Shown piece after piece: positions 1-8,808 of a DNA stretch of 64,000 nucleotides. Numbering within the stretch: position 1 is the first letter of the stretch; every line of letters starts with the position of its first letter. Source of the DNA: Homoserinibacter sp. GY 40078. GTDB taxonomy: Bacteria > Actinomycetota > Actinomycetes > Actinomycetales > Microbacteriaceae. A model generated the notes under the pieces. It ran no database searches. It saw only the letters and a program-made list of their open reading frames with translations, and was not told the origin of the DNA. The stretch is from the NCBI RefSeq assembly GCF_008017545.1, contig NZ_VRTZ01000002.1, forward strand, positions 248,001 through 312,000. The letters run 5' to 3'. Both the position numbers and the translations under genes were made by a program.

Positions 1-1
1 C

Positions 2-547
2 GCCGCGCTCGCACTCGCGGTGGAGGAGGTCGTCCGAGAAGCGGCGGCACTTCCCGAGCTGTGGCTCGCGCAGGCGCTCGCGAAGGGCGACCGTGATGAG
101 CTCGCGGTGCAGGCCGCCACCGAGCTCGGCGTCGCGGGCGTGATTCCGTGGGCGGCCGAACGCTCGGTGTCGCGCTGGCAAGGTGCGAAGGTCGCCCGGG
201 GTGAGGAGCGTTGGCGCTCGATCGTGCGCGAGGCGAGCAAGCAGGCGATCCGTGCCCGGGTGCCCCAGGTGTCGGGGTTGGCATCGACGGGTGAGCTCGC
301 GGCACTCGGCGGGCTGCTCGTGGTGCTGGAGCCGAGCGCAGCGACGCCCCTCAGCTCGGTGGAGCTCGGCGACGCGGAGCGCGTCACGCTGATCGTCGGC
401 CCCGAGGGCGGGATCGCGCCCCGTGAGCTTGAACGCTTCGCCGAGGCAGGAGCGGTGCTCGCTCGGCTCGGGTCAGAGGTGCTGCGCACCTCGACCGCGG
501 GGCCCGCGGCGCTCGCGGTGCTGAACGCCCGTCTCGGCCGATGGTGA
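2..547 (+). CDS. rsmE: 16S rRNA (uracil-1498-N3)-methyltransferase RsmE, 5' end missing
   Basis: The reading frame is open from the window edge, so the N-terminal PUA-like domain is absent and about 180 residues of the SPOUT methyltransferase domain remain. Visible RsmE motifs are QALAKGDRDELAVQAATELG, the SAM-binding knot element LIVGPEGG, and the C-terminal LGSEVLRTSTAGPAALAVLN. The enzyme methylates N3 of U1498 in 16S rRNA in the assembled small subunit. It overlaps the next gene by 7 nt (ATGGTGA), which suggests co-translation. The family call is secure; the real start lies outside the window. Confidence 0.95.
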   Translation, partial: AALALAVEEVVREAAALPELWLAQALAKGDRDELAVQAATELGVAGVIPWAAERSVSRWQGAKVARGEERWRSIVREASKQAIRARVPQVSGLASTGELAALGGLLVVLEPSAATPLSSVELGDAERVTLIVGPEGGIAPRELERFAEAGAVLARLGSEVLRTSTAGPAALAVLNARLGRW

Positions 548-1254
548 TGCCCCTCGCCTCGGCTCCCCGGGGTCCGGTCGAGATACCGGATGTCGTGCGC
601 GTGCGTGCACCGGACGCGATTGCCGTGTGGCAGAACCAGGCGGGCGGGCTCACCTTCCGCGCCGACGGGCGCTACCTCAAGTGGAATCCGGCGGGCACGG
701 GGGAGTCTCTGGCCGCCGAGCGGGAGCGCCTCGCGTGGATGGCGCCGCTCCACCCGGTGCCCGAGGTGCTGGATTACGTGGCGGCCCAGGACGGCGAGCT
801 GCTCGTCACCCGCGCCCTGCCCGGCGAGGGCGCCGTGCACGAGCGTTGGCTCGCCGAGCCGCGCACCGCAGTACGCGCGATCGGCGAGGGGCTGCGCGCC
901 ATGCACGAGGGCCTCCCGGTCTCGACGTGCCCGTACGACTGGGGCGTGGAATCACGGATGCGCGGAAAGGACGTGCCCGACCTCGGCACCACGCCCGAGA
1001 TCGATCTGCTCGTCGTCTGTCACGGCGATGCCTGCGCACCGAACACGATCATCGGCGCCGATGGGCGCTGGGTCGGTCATGTCGACGTCGCGGCGGTCGG
1101 AAGCGCGGACCGCTGGGCCGATCTCGCGGTGGCGAGCGTGAGCCTCGACTGGAACTACGGCCCCGGATGGGAGCCGGAGTTCTTCGCCGCGTACGGGATC
1201 GCGCCCGATGCGGATCACATCCGCTTCTACCGGGCCCTGTGGAACGCCACCTGA
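541..1254 (+). CDS. APH(3')-like aminoglycoside/small-molecule phosphotransferase
   Basis: This 237-residue protein has the protein-kinase-like APH fold. It shows a Lys in YLKWNP (ATP contact), a Glu in ESLAAERERL, the catalytic loop VCHGDACAPN (APH(3') enzymes have HGDACLPN), and GHVDVAAVGSADRWADLA, whose Asp would hold Mg2+. It is somewhat shorter than classical APH(3') enzymes (about 260 residues). In GHVDVAAVG the usual Asp-x-Gly is altered, so the substrate need not be an aminoglycoside. The start overlaps the rsmE stop; an ATG two codons later is an alternative. A chromosomal housekeeping kinase is as likely as a resistance gene. Confidence 0.75.
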   Translation: MVMPLASAPRGPVEIPDVVRVRAPDAIAVWQNQAGGLTFRADGRYLKWNPAGTGESLAAERERLAWMAPLHPVPEVLDYVAAQDGELLVTRALPGEGAVHERWLAEPRTAVRAIGEGLRAMHEGLPVSTCPYDWGVESRMRGKDVPDLGTTPEIDLLVVCHGDACAPNTIIGADGRWVGHVDVAAVGSADRWADLAVASVSLDWNYGPGWEPEFFAAYGIAPDADHIRFYRALWNAT

Positions 1255-1321
1255 TATGGTCGAGGACCTCATCGGTTCCCGAAGCCTCGCGATGAGAACG
1301 ACATATCTTCGGAGGGCTTCG

Positions 1322-1567
1322 ATGATCTCCCGCATCTACACCGCGCCGGTGGCGATCTCGGTCGCGCTGTTGAGTCTGGTGATCGCCGTCGTCCTGTCGC
1401 CGCTCTGGTTCGTCGTCGTGGCCGCGCTGGCGTGCGTGAACATCGTTCGGAACGGACGGCGCCTGATGGCGGATCCATCGGCACCTCTTGCGACGGTCTC
1501 CCTCATCGTGGTGGTCAACCTGGCGCTCATCGCGGTGGTACTCGTCTGGCTCGCCTCTCTCCTGTGA
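1322..1567 (+). CDS. small membrane protein, unknown function
   Basis: This is an 81-residue, very hydrophobic protein with two or three predicted membrane segments (about residues 8-25, 27-42 and 57-80) and a short basic loop, NIVRNGRRL. The ATG was chosen because GGAGG lies 6 nt upstream. Longer in-frame versions reach back into the phosphotransferase gene and have no such site. I recognise no family. It stands alone between the APH-like gene and the HIT gene. Confidence 0.6.
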   Translation: MISRIYTAPVAISVALLSLVIAVVLSPLWFVVVAALACVNIVRNGRRLMADPSAPLATVSLIVVVNLALIAVVLVWLASLL

Positions 1568-1622
1568 CCGCGGCGGCTTCTCGCCCGAGCGGGCGGCGAG
1601 CCGGTTTCCGTAGAATGAAGCA

Positions 1623-1970
1623 ATGACGGATGCCCCCACGATCTTCGAGCGGATCATCGCGCGCGAGATCCCCGCGGACATCGTCTTCGAAGACGACCGG
1701 GTGATCGCGTTCCGCGACATCGCGCCCAAGGCACCCGTGCACCTGCTGGTCGTGCCCAAGACGGCCGCGTATCCGGATGTCGCGTCGCTCGCCGATGCCG
1801 ACCCGGCCCTGCTCGCGCACGTCGTCGCCGTCGCGAAGCAGCTCGCGGGCGAGCACGCCGACGGCGACTACCGCCTCGTGTTCAACAGCGGTGTCGGTGC
1901 CGGGCAGACGGTATTCCACGTGCACGCGCACGTGCTCGGCGGCGGACTGACGGAAGGCTCCCTTGGCTGA
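1623..1970 (+). CDS. HIT family nucleotide hydrolase (HinT-like)
   Basis: This 115-residue protein is the usual HinT length and carries the histidine triad HVHAHVLGG near its C-terminus (residues about 98-106), plus IFERIIAREIPADIVFEDD at the N-terminus. The family hydrolyses purine nucleoside phosphoramidates and similar AMP conjugates. A TAGAAT hexamer (1611-1616) ends 6 nt before the ATG with no ribosome site, so a leaderless transcript is likely. The 3' end overlaps the following phoH start by 8 nt, opening the HIT-phoH-ybeY-CNNM-era run. Confidence 0.93.
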   Translation: MTDAPTIFERIIAREIPADIVFEDDRVIAFRDIAPKAPVHLLVVPKTAAYPDVASLADADPALLAHVVAVAKQLAGEHADGDYRLVFNSGVGAGQTVFHVHAHVLGGGLTEGSLG

Positions 1971-3015
1971 GCTCACCACCGGCTCTCAGGAGTTCGCTCA
2001 CGCGGAACTCGAGGTCGACGGCGTCGCCATGGTGCGTCTGCTCGGCCCGCAGGACCGCCTCCTCACCACGCTCGAGCACCAGTACCCGCGCGTGCAGGTT
2101 CTCGTGCGCGGCAACCAGGTGAACCTCGACGGGCCCGCCGACCAGGTCGAGGCCGCCCGTCGTCTGGTGTCCGAGCTCGTCGAGCTCGTCCGTCAGGGGG
2201 TCGACCTCTCGCCCGGCGAGGTCACGACCTCGCGCCGCATCCTCGATAGCGGCGGTGCGCCCACCGAGGTACTCAGCCAGGCGATCCTCACGGCGCGCGG
2301 CAAGGCGATCCGCCCCAAGACACTCGGGCAGAAGGCCTACGTCGACGCGATCGACGAGAACACGATCACCTTCGGGATCGGCCCCGCCGGTACTGGAAAG
2401 ACCTACCTCGCCATGGCGAAGGCCGTGCAGGCGCTTCAGCGCAAAGAGGTCGACCGCATCATCCTCAGCCGCCCTGCGATCGAGGCGGGGGAGCGGCTCG
2501 GATTCCTGCCGGGAACCCTCACCGACAAGATCGACCCGTACCTGCGGCCGCTGTACGACGCGCTCAACGAGATGATGGATCCGGAGCTCGTGCCGAAGCT
2601 CCTCGCGGCGGGCACCGTCGAGGTCGCGCCGCTCGCCTACATGCGCGGCCGCACGCTCAACAACGCTTTCGTGGTTCTCGATGAGGCGCAGAACACCACG
2701 CCCGAGCAGATGAAGATGTTCCTCACCCGGCTCGGATTCGGTACCAAGATGGTCGTGACCGGCGACATCACGCAGATCGACCTGCCCACGGCGGCGTCGG
2801 GCCTGCAGCTCGTCACGCGCGTGCTCGACGGCATCGACGACATTCACTTCGCGCGGCTCACGAGCGACGATGTCGTGCGCCACTCGCTCGTCGGGCGGAT
2901 CGTCGACGCCTACACGAAGTTCGACGCCGAGAAGCAGGCGCGGGCGCACGAGCGCCGCGAGGCCGCCGAATTCGCGAACCGCGCCGAGCGGCGCCGGGGC
3001 ATGGGGAAGAGATAG
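1963..3015 (+). CDS. phoH: PhoH-like ATPase
   Basis: This 350-residue protein has an N-terminal KH-like region (residues 1-100) and a P-loop ATPase domain with Walker [14 protein letters not shown] and Walker B VVLDEAQN. Position next to ybeY and era is conserved in bacteria and points to an RNA-processing or ribosome-quality role; the precise substrate is not established for the family. The start is a TTG inside the HIT gene, preceded by GGAAGG. The next gene follows after 2 nt. Confidence 0.93.
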   Translation: MAELTTGSQEFAHAELEVDGVAMVRLLGPQDRLLTTLEHQYPRVQVLVRGNQVNLDGPADQVEAARRLVSELVELVRQGVDLSPGEVTTSRRILDSGGAPTEVLSQAILTARGKAIRPKTLGQKAYVDAIDENTITFGIGPAGTGKTYLAMAKAVQALQRKEVDRIILSRPAIEAGERLGFLPGTLTDKIDPYLRPLYDALNEMMDPELVPKLLAAGTVEVAPLAYMRGRTLNNAFVVLDEAQNTTPEQMKMFLTRLGFGTKMVVTGDITQIDLPTAASGLQLVTRVLDGIDDIHFARLTSDDVVRHSLVGRIVDAYTKFDAEKQARAHERREAAEFANRAERRRGMGKR

Positions 3016-3017
3016 CG

Positions 3018-3482
3018 ATGTCGATCGAGATCAACAACGAGTCGGGCATCGCCGTCGACGAAGAGGCGCTCGTGCGGCTGTCCGCCTTCGCCCTCGACTT
3101 CCTCCATGTGCACCCGGACGCCGACCTGGCGATCGTGCTTGTCGACGAGGCCGCCATGGAGCAGTTGCACGTGCAGTGGATGGATGAGCCCGGCCCCACC
3201 GACGTGCTGAGCTTCCCGATGGACGAGCTGCGCCCCGGAAGCGAAGAGGAGCTCACCCCGGCCGGGTTGCTCGGCGACATCGTGCTGTGCCCGCAGGTCG
3301 CGATCGAGCAGGCGAAGACCGCCGGCCACTCGACGCAAGATGAGCTGCAGCTGCTGACCGCGCACGGCATCCTGCACCTGCTCGGATTCGACCACGCCGA
3401 GCCCGACGAGGAGAAGGAGATGTTCGGCCTGCAGCGCGACATCCTCGTCGGGTACGCGCACAGCCAGCGCCGCAGCCGATGA
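3018..3482 (+). CDS. ybeY: endoribonuclease YbeY, rRNA maturation factor
   Basis: This 154-residue protein contains the metal-binding signature [11 protein letters not shown], whose three His coordinate Zn2+ in the family. YbeY is a single-strand endoribonuclease needed for 16S rRNA 3' maturation and late 70S quality control. It sits between phoH and the CNNM gene, and its stop overlaps the next start (ATGA). All catalytic residues are present. Confidence 0.96.
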   Translation: MSIEINNESGIAVDEEALVRLSAFALDFLHVHPDADLAIVLVDEAAMEQLHVQWMDEPGPTDVLSFPMDELRPGSEEELTPAGLLGDIVLCPQVAIEQAKTAGHSTQDELQLLTAHGILHLLGFDHAEPDEEKEMFGLQRDILVGYAHSQRRSR

Positions 3483-4780
3483 TCACACTCTTCGTCGCGG
3501 TGGCGGCGCTCGCCGTGGCGGTGGGCGGGCTGCTCGCGGCGGTCGATGCGGCCCTCTCGGTACTCTCGCGCACGGACCTCGTCGAGCTCGCCGGGCACAG
3601 CCGCGCGAAGCGGTCGCTCGTGGCGATCTCGTCCGATATCGGCGCGCACGTCAACGCGGTGAACTTCGTCCGCGTCATGTCGGAATCGATCGCCGCGGTG
3701 CTCGTGACGTTGAGCTTCGTCGAACTCTTCGAGGACTGGTGGTGGGGGCTTCTCGCGAGCTTCTTCGTGGTGACCGGCATCTCGTTCGTGCTCGTCGGCT
3801 CCAGCCCCCGCTCCGTGGGGCGCGCGCACGCCAAGGGGATCATTGCGTTCTCGGCGGTGCTGATCCGCGCGGTGCGGGTGATCCTCGGGCCCGTGGCGGA
3901 CGGCCTCGTGGCTCTCGGCAATCGCGTCACGCCGGGTCGCCCGAAGTCGTCGGCCTCCTTCTCGAGCGAGGAGCAGCTGCTGTCGATGGTCGACGAAGCG
4001 GCCGAGCTGGAGGTGCTCGGGGAATCGGACCGCGAGCTGATCCACTCGATCTTCGAGTGGGGCGACACGCTCGTGCGCGAGATCATGATCCCTCGAACCG
4101 ACATGATCACGATCGAGCAGGACGAGAGCGTGGGCGCCGCTCTCGGGCAGTTCTTCCGCACCGGCGTCTCGCGGATCCCGGTGGTCGGCAAGGATGCCGA
4201 CGAGGTCGTCGGGGTGCTCTACCTGCGCGATGTCGCGCGGATCAGTCACGAGCAGCCGCTCGACGTCGCCTCGATCGTCGCTCGGGATCTCGCGCGGCCG
4301 GCGACGTTCGTCCCGGAGTCGAAGAAGGCCGACGACACCCTTCGCCTCATGCAGCGCGACCGCGCCCACCTTGTGATGGTCGTCGACGAGTACGGCGGAA
4401 TCGCGGGTCTCGTCACCCTCGAAGACCTCATCGAGGAGCTCGTGGGCGACATCTCCGACGAATACGACCGCGATGTGCAGGAAGTGCAGGCGATCGGCGA
4501 GGGCGTGTATCGCGTGAGCGCGCGTCTGCCGACCGACGAGCTCGGTGATCTGTTCGGAATCGAGCTGGAAGACGACGACGTCGACTCGGTGGGCGGCCTG
4601 CTCACCAAGGCGCTTGGGCGCTTGCCCGGTCCCGGTGCGGTGGTGACGGTGTCGGGGCTCATCCTGACCGCCGAGCGTACCGAGGGGCGCCGCAAGCGAC
4701 TGTCGACAGTGGTGGTCGAGCGTGACCAAGCGCTCGCCGAAGTCGAGGAGGCGCTCGCGCGCGCGGAGGGGGAGTCATGA
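3479..4780 (+). CDS. CNNM/HlyC-CorC family membrane protein with two CBS domains
   Basis: This 433-residue protein has an N-terminal CNNM (DUF21) region with about four membrane segments (residues 1-150). A CBS pair follows (about 200-330; [49 protein letters not shown]), then a C-terminal CorC_HlyC domain from residue 340. Relatives are linked to Mg2+/Co2+ efflux or homeostasis. The gene lies between ybeY and era with 4-nt overlaps on both sides, a conserved actinobacterial arrangement. Two further paralogues occur at 44453 and 45772. The old name hemolysin is misleading here. Confidence 0.9.
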   Translation: MITLFVAVAALAVAVGGLLAAVDAALSVLSRTDLVELAGHSRAKRSLVAISSDIGAHVNAVNFVRVMSESIAAVLVTLSFVELFEDWWWGLLASFFVVTGISFVLVGSSPRSVGRAHAKGIIAFSAVLIRAVRVILGPVADGLVALGNRVTPGRPKSSASFSSEEQLLSMVDEAAELEVLGESDRELIHSIFEWGDTLVREIMIPRTDMITIEQDESVGAALGQFFRTGVSRIPVVGKDADEVVGVLYLRDVARISHEQPLDVASIVARDLARPATFVPESKKADDTLRLMQRDRAHLVMVVDEYGGIAGLVTLEDLIEELVGDISDEYDRDVQEVQAIGEGVYRVSARLPTDELGDLFGIELEDDDVDSVGGLLTKALGRLPGPGAVVTVSGLILTAERTEGRRKRLSTVVVERDQALAEVEEALARAEGES

Positions 4781-5688
4781 GCGAGGAGTCGATGCCGAGT
4801 GCAGGGTTCCGCGCGGGTTTCGTGACCTTCGTCGGGCGCCCGAACGTCGGCAAGTCGACGCTCACCAACGCGCTCGTCGGCGAGAAGGTCGCGATCACGT
4901 CGTCGAAGCCGCAGACCACGCGCAACGCGATCCGCGGGATCGTGCACACCGAATCCGGTCAGCTCGTGATCGTCGACACCCCGGGGATCCACCGGCCGCG
5001 CACGCTTCTCGGCGAGCGTCTCAACGCGGTGGTCACGTCGATCCTGGGCGATGTGGACGTCATCGGATTCTGCGTGCCCGCCGATGAGAAGATCGGCCCC
5101 GGCGACCGCTTCATCGACGAGCAGCTGGAACGCTTCCCTCGCGCGAAGAAGGTCGCGATCGTCACGAAGATCGACGCGGTGCCGCGCCCGCGGGTTGCGG
5201 AACAGCTGCTCGAGGTGAGCCGCCTGCGCGAATGGGAGGCGATCATCCCCGTCTCGGCGCAGAGCCGCATCCAACTCGACACCTTGATGCGTGAGCTGAT
5301 CGGTCTGCTACCGGAGTCTCCGCCGCTGTATCCGGAGGACGCGCGCACCGACGAGTCGCTCGAGCACCGGATCGCGGAGCTCATTCGCGAGGCGGCGCTC
5401 GAGGGCGTGTCGGATGAGCTTCCGCATTCGCTCGCGGTGACGATCGACGACATCGTGGAACGCGACGACCAGGAGCTCGTGGAGGTCTACGCGAACGTCT
5501 GGGTGGAGCGCGACAGTCAGAAGGGCATCATCATCGGCAAGGGCGGCGCACGCCTGCAGGAGGTGGGAACGCGCGCCAGAGCCGGCATCGAACCTCTCGT
5601 GGGATCGCGCGTCTACCTCTCGCTGCGCGTGAAGGTCGCGCCCAACTGGCAGCGCGACCCCAAGCACCTGACCCGCCTGGGCTTCTGA
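4777..5688 (+). CDS. era: GTPase Era, 30S assembly factor
   Basis: This 303-residue protein has a GTPase domain (G1 GRPNVGKS, switch I SKPQTTRNAIRG, G3 DTPGIHRP, G4 TKID) and a C-terminal KH RNA-binding domain with GIIIGKGG. Era binds the 3' end of 16S rRNA and checks small-subunit assembly. Length and motifs are typical. It ends the phoH-ybeY-CNNM-era run. Twelve nt after its stop begins the palindromic repeat at 5701, which could act as its terminator. Confidence 0.97.
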   Translation: MSEESMPSAGFRAGFVTFVGRPNVGKSTLTNALVGEKVAITSSKPQTTRNAIRGIVHTESGQLVIVDTPGIHRPRTLLGERLNAVVTSILGDVDVIGFCVPADEKIGPGDRFIDEQLERFPRAKKVAIVTKIDAVPRPRVAEQLLEVSRLREWEAIIPVSAQSRIQLDTLMRELIGLLPESPPLYPEDARTDESLEHRIAELIREAALEGVSDELPHSLAVTIDDIVERDDQELVEVYANVWVERDSQKGIIIGKGGARLQEVGTRARAGIEPLVGSRVYLSLRVKVAPNWQRDPKHLTRLGF

Positions 5689-5700
5689 CCCCGCCCCCAT

Positions 5701-5765
5701 CCCGCGAGATGTCCATATCTGCACATCTCGCGTGTCGAATCCTGCACTTCTCGACATCTCGCGGG
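5701..5765. repeat. 65-bp palindromic repeat, left copy (E1)
   Basis: The outer arms CCCGCGAGATGT (5701-5712) and ACATCTCGCGGG (5754-5765) are perfectly complementary. Two inner hairpins fit inside: CGCGAGATGT/ACATCTCGCG, and TGTCGA/TCGACA around 5733-5756. Its reverse complement matches the copy at 6694-6758 at 56 of 65 positions without gaps. The element at 29841-29904 shares the same arms. Confidence 0.9.
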
Positions 5766-5826
5766 ATGTGCACGGGGGGAGGGATGCGGAGGCGGTTGCG
5801 GAGAGGCGCGCGGGCAGGGTGGGCGG

Positions 5827-6711
5827 ATGCACGACATCCCTCACGATCTCGCCCGCCGTCCCTTCAGCGTTCAGGAGGCTCTCGCCCGCGGAATGACGCC
5901 GGGTCAACTCCGACGGATGCGGTGGGCGCGGCCGTACCCCGGCGTCCGGTCATCGCAAGCACCGCCAGAGGACGACATCGACGAGCGCTGCAGGCACTAC
6001 CTTCCGAGGCTCGGGGCGGATGAGTACTTCAGCCACCTGACCGCCGCGCGCCTCTGGGATCTGTGGCTCCCGACGCGCGTTCAGCCCGCCGAGCCGTTGC
6101 ACGTGACCGTGACCGGCTCGGCGCGCGCACCCCGCATCCAGGGTGTCATCGGACATCACATCGAGCCGGATGCCGCTCACGCCACCTTCGTCCGCGGTCT
6201 GCCGGTATCGACGCCGATCGACACCATCCGGATGATCTCTCCGTCGCTCAGCTTGGAGGCGCTCATCGTCGTCCTCGACGGTGTTCGCCGCCGCACCGAC
6301 CCGCTTGTCGGTGAGCGCAGCCTCCTCCACATGCTTGCCAAGCACCGAGGCAGGCGAGGCATCCGGATGCTGCGTGCGGCATATGAGTTGAGTCGACTCG
6401 GGGTCGACTCGCCGCGCGAGACGCGCCTGCGCCGCCGAATGGTGTTGGCCGGATTGCCGGAGCCGGCCGTGAACGCGGTGATCTCGCGGCCGGGCGCGCC
6501 CGAGCGCCGGGGAGACCTCGTATTCGCGTCCTGGGGCGTCGTCGTGGAATACGAAGGCGAGCATCATCAGAGCGACCGCGCCACCTATGTGTCCGACATT
6601 GCGAGGTTCGAGCAGCTGCGCGATGACTGGACTTTCGTACGCGTCACCGCCGAGCACATGCGAGACATCCCTGCGCTCATCGCTCGCATCCGCCGCGCGA
6701 GACGTCGATAA
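5827..6711 (+). CDS. AbiEi-like N-terminus with C-terminal DUF559/Vsr-like nuclease fold
   Basis: This is a 294-residue protein. Residues about 10-45 (FSVQEALARGMTPGQLRRMR) look like the winged-helix start of AbiEi-type antitoxin domains. Residues 65-160 resemble the AbiEi middle region. Residues 198-280 look like a PD-(D/E)XK nuclease of the DUF559/Vsr type: E198, D230 in GDLVF, and E241/E243 with H246-H247 in VVVEYEGEHH. No partner toxin gene is adjacent. The gene lies inside inverted palindromic repeats, and its last five codons and stop lie within the right repeat. Function is unknown; nuclease activity and any link to the repeats are inferred. Confidence 0.65.
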   Translation: MHDIPHDLARRPFSVQEALARGMTPGQLRRMRWARPYPGVRSSQAPPEDDIDERCRHYLPRLGADEYFSHLTAARLWDLWLPTRVQPAEPLHVTVTGSARAPRIQGVIGHHIEPDAAHATFVRGLPVSTPIDTIRMISPSLSLEALIVVLDGVRRRTDPLVGERSLLHMLAKHRGRRGIRMLRAAYELSRLGVDSPRETRLRRRMVLAGLPEPAVNAVISRPGAPERRGDLVFASWGVVVEYEGEHHQSDRATYVSDIARFEQLRDDWTFVRVTAEHMRDIPALIARIRRARRR

Positions 6712-6758
6712 CTGCACGATTCGGCCCGCGAGATGTGCATATTTGGACATCTCGCGGG
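6694..6758. repeat. 65-bp palindromic repeat, right copy (E2)
   Basis: The strong half is CCCGCGAGATGT (6725-6736) and ACATCTCGCGGG (6747-6758) with a 10-nt loop. The left half (6694-6724) is a diverged second hairpin that overlaps the 3' end of the upstream gene, including its TAA at 6709-6711. It is inverted relative to the copy at 5701-5765, with 9 mismatches in 65. Confidence 0.88.
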
Positions 6759-6833
6759 ATGGGGGATGGGGCGGGGGAGGGATACATCGGGGGGTGGATG
6801 TGGCCGGGGAGGCGGGCGCGTAGCGTGGCGGGT

Positions 6834-8072
6834 ATGTGGAGGCCGATCGCGACGTTCCAGCTCGTCGTCGACATCCTCATCGCCTCCGGCTATTTCGTCT
6901 TCTTCGGCCTGCTCGCCTACCGCGGCTATGTCGTCGACCTCATCGTGATCGCTGGGTTCGCGGCCTCCCTCGCCCTCCGGCGGAAGGCGCCGGGCTTCGC
7001 TCTCGGCATCGCGTGGTGCGCGGCGATCCTTCAGATGGTGCTCCGCATCGATCCCGGCCCGCTCGATGTCGCCGTGTTCCCGATCGTCTACACGGCGGCC
7101 GCCTACGGCACGTCGCTCGTCCGCTGGCTCGCGCTCGCCTCGTCGATCGTCGCCCCCGCCACGATCACCGGGTACATCATCATCACCCAGGGCTGGGACT
7201 CGCTCAGCATGTGCCTGCAGTTCCAGTACAGCTCTTGCGCCAGCTACGTCCCCGGCCTCGCCGGACGTGCCGTCGGCTGGTTCGTCGCCTTCACGTTCGC
7301 ATTCCTCCTGGCCTGGACGATCGGGCAGCTCGTGCGCACACGCGTGCGCGCCCGGGCGAGCCGCGCCGCCGCGCTCGCCGCCGAGACGGAGATCGTGGCC
7401 GAGCAGGAGCGCACCCGCATCGCCCGCGACATGCATGATGTGGTCGCGCACTCCCTCGCGGTCGTGGTGGCCCAGGCGGATGGCGCGCGCTACGCAGCCG
7501 CGTCCGATCCCGAGACCGCCAACGAGGCGCTCCGGACGATCGCCGCCACGGCCCGCGAGGCGCTCGCCGACGTTCGGGTGCTGCTCGCACAACTGCGCTA
7601 CCAGCAGGACGACGGCCCGCAGCCTACTCTCGGCGATCTCGACCGCCTCCTCGATCAGCTGCGCTCGTCCGGACTCCGGATCGTGCGCGAGGACTCCGGT
7701 GCGCCGCTGCCTCTCGGCGCGACGATGCAGCTGGCCGTGTATCGCATCGTTCAGGAGTCGCTCACCAACGTTCTCCGTCACGCGGACGCGTCGCGCGACG
7801 TGGGCCTGCGTTTCGCCTGGAGCTCGCACGGTCTCGAGCTGCAGGTCTCGAGCGCGTTGCGCGATGCGCGACCTCGAACGGGACTCATCCAGGTTCCCGG
7901 CAGCGCGGGTCACGGCATCGCAGGCATGACCGAGCGCGCCGCGCTCTCCGGGGGATGGCTGCGCGCGGCCCCGCAGGGCGATCGCTTCATCGTCACCGCG
8001 TGGCTTCCCTACGCGCCGACGGCCTCCCATCCGCCCATCACGGTTCCCGTCGCCCCGAAGGACCCCGCATGA
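6834..8072 (+). CDS. sensor histidine kinase (HisKA_3 type)
   Basis: This 412-residue protein has about five or six N-terminal membrane segments (residues 1-165). The dimerisation/phosphoacceptor helix RTRIARDMHDVVAHSLAVVV (His near 201) and a HATPase domain with IVQESLTNVLRHA and GHGIAGMTERA follow. It should autophosphorylate and pass phosphate to the regulator encoded directly downstream (ATGA overlap). The ATG was chosen over an upstream ATG inside the palindromic repeat because TAGCGT (6821-6826) ends 7 nt before it, matching the leaderless pattern. Envelope stress or antimicrobial sensing is plausible given the ABC exporter downstream. Confidence 0.88.
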   Translation: MWRPIATFQLVVDILIASGYFVFFGLLAYRGYVVDLIVIAGFAASLALRRKAPGFALGIAWCAAILQMVLRIDPGPLDVAVFPIVYTAAAYGTSLVRWLALASSIVAPATITGYIIITQGWDSLSMCLQFQYSSCASYVPGLAGRAVGWFVAFTFAFLLAWTIGQLVRTRVRARASRAAALAAETEIVAEQERTRIARDMHDVVAHSLAVVVAQADGARYAAASDPETANEALRTIAATAREALADVRVLLAQLRYQQDDGPQPTLGDLDRLLDQLRSSGLRIVREDSGAPLPLGATMQLAVYRIVQESLTNVLRHADASRDVGLRFAWSSHGLELQVSSALRDARPRTGLIQVPGSAGHGIAGMTERAALSGGWLRAAPQGDRFIVTAWLPYAPTASHPPITVPVAPKDPA

Positions 8073-8731
8073 CGATTCGCGTCGCACTCGTCGACGACCA
8101 GGCCCTCTTCCGAACCGGCATCCGGATGCTCGTGAGCTCCCAGCCGGACCTCGAATTCGTGGGGGAGGCGGGCGACGGCGCCGAAGGGGTCGCCCTCGTG
8201 GAGAGCTCGCAGCCGGATGTCGTGCTCATGGACATCCGGATGCCCGTGATGGACGGCATCGAGGCCACCGAGCGGATCCTCCGCACCGCCGATGCGGGCG
8301 GCCGCTCGACTCCGCGGGTGATCGTGCTCACGACCTTCGACCTCGACGAGGCGGCGACTCGCGCGATCCGCGCGGGGGCGAGCGGTTTCCTGCTCAAGGA
8401 CTCCGACCCCGAGTTCCTCCTCGCGGCGATCCGCACGGTGCACGCCGGCACGGCGGTGCTCGCGCCCTCGGCGACCCGGGAACTGTTCGAGCACTTCGAC
8501 TCCCGGGGAGCGACAGGCATCGAGCCGGAGGAGTTCCAGGCGCTCACCGCGCGCGAGCGTGACATCTTCCTGCTCGCCGGTCGGGGTCTCTCGAACTCCG
8601 AGATCGCACGCAGTGAGTACGTCAGCGAGGCCACCGTGAAGACGCACATCTCCCGGATCCTCGCCAAGCTGGGCCTGCGCGACAGGGTGCAGCTCGTCGT
8701 CTACGCGTTCGAGCACCGGCTGGTCGACTGA
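8069..8731 (+). CDS. LuxR-type (NarL/FixJ) response regulator
   Basis: This 220-residue protein has a receiver domain (DD at residues 8-9, phospho-acceptor D55 in VVLMDIRMPVMDG, Lys in LLKDSDPEF) and a C-terminal LuxR helix-turn-helix (LTARERDIFLLAGRGLSNSEIA, EATVKTHISRILAKL). It is the partner of the overlapping histidine kinase. The likely target is the ABC transporter 78 bp downstream, in the same direction but with its own TAGCGT box. Confidence 0.92.
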   Translation: MTIRVALVDDQALFRTGIRMLVSSQPDLEFVGEAGDGAEGVALVESSQPDVVLMDIRMPVMDGIEATERILRTADAGGRSTPRVIVLTTFDLDEAATRAIRAGASGFLLKDSDPEFLLAAIRTVHAGTAVLAPSATRELFEHFDSRGATGIEPEEFQALTARERDIFLLAGRGLSNSEIARSEYVSEATVKTHISRILAKLGLRDRVQLVVYAFEHRLVD

Positions 8732-8808
8732 GCGTCATCCTCAGGGTGGATGCGGATGCCCCGCCCGCCCGATGCGGGCTCCTCGACCCGATCCCTAGCG
8801 TCGTGAGC

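Larger units (their letters stand above)
5701..6758. mobile_element. putative single-gene unit bounded by 65-bp inverted repeats
   Basis: Two 65-bp repeats (5701-5765 and 6694-6758) stand in opposite orientation, 86% identical by hand alignment, around one gene (5827-6711). The right repeat supplies the last codons and stop of that gene. I saw no target-site duplication and no recognisable transposase, so mobility is inference. The layout resembles a simple transposable unit, or a REP-type repeat family with its associated protein. A related repeat without the gene occurs at 29841-29904. Confidence 0.4.

Noticed and set aside
2858-4729. Long minus-strand open frame (623 codons) opposite ybeY and the CNNM gene
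   Set aside because: It is an antisense frame in high-GC DNA with Arg/Asp/His-rich, low-complexity translation. The plus-strand genes carry clear family motifs.
6735-6833. Upstream ATG codons for the histidine kinase
   Set aside because: They lie in or next to the palindromic repeat. The ATG at 6834 has the TAGCGT box at the standard distance.
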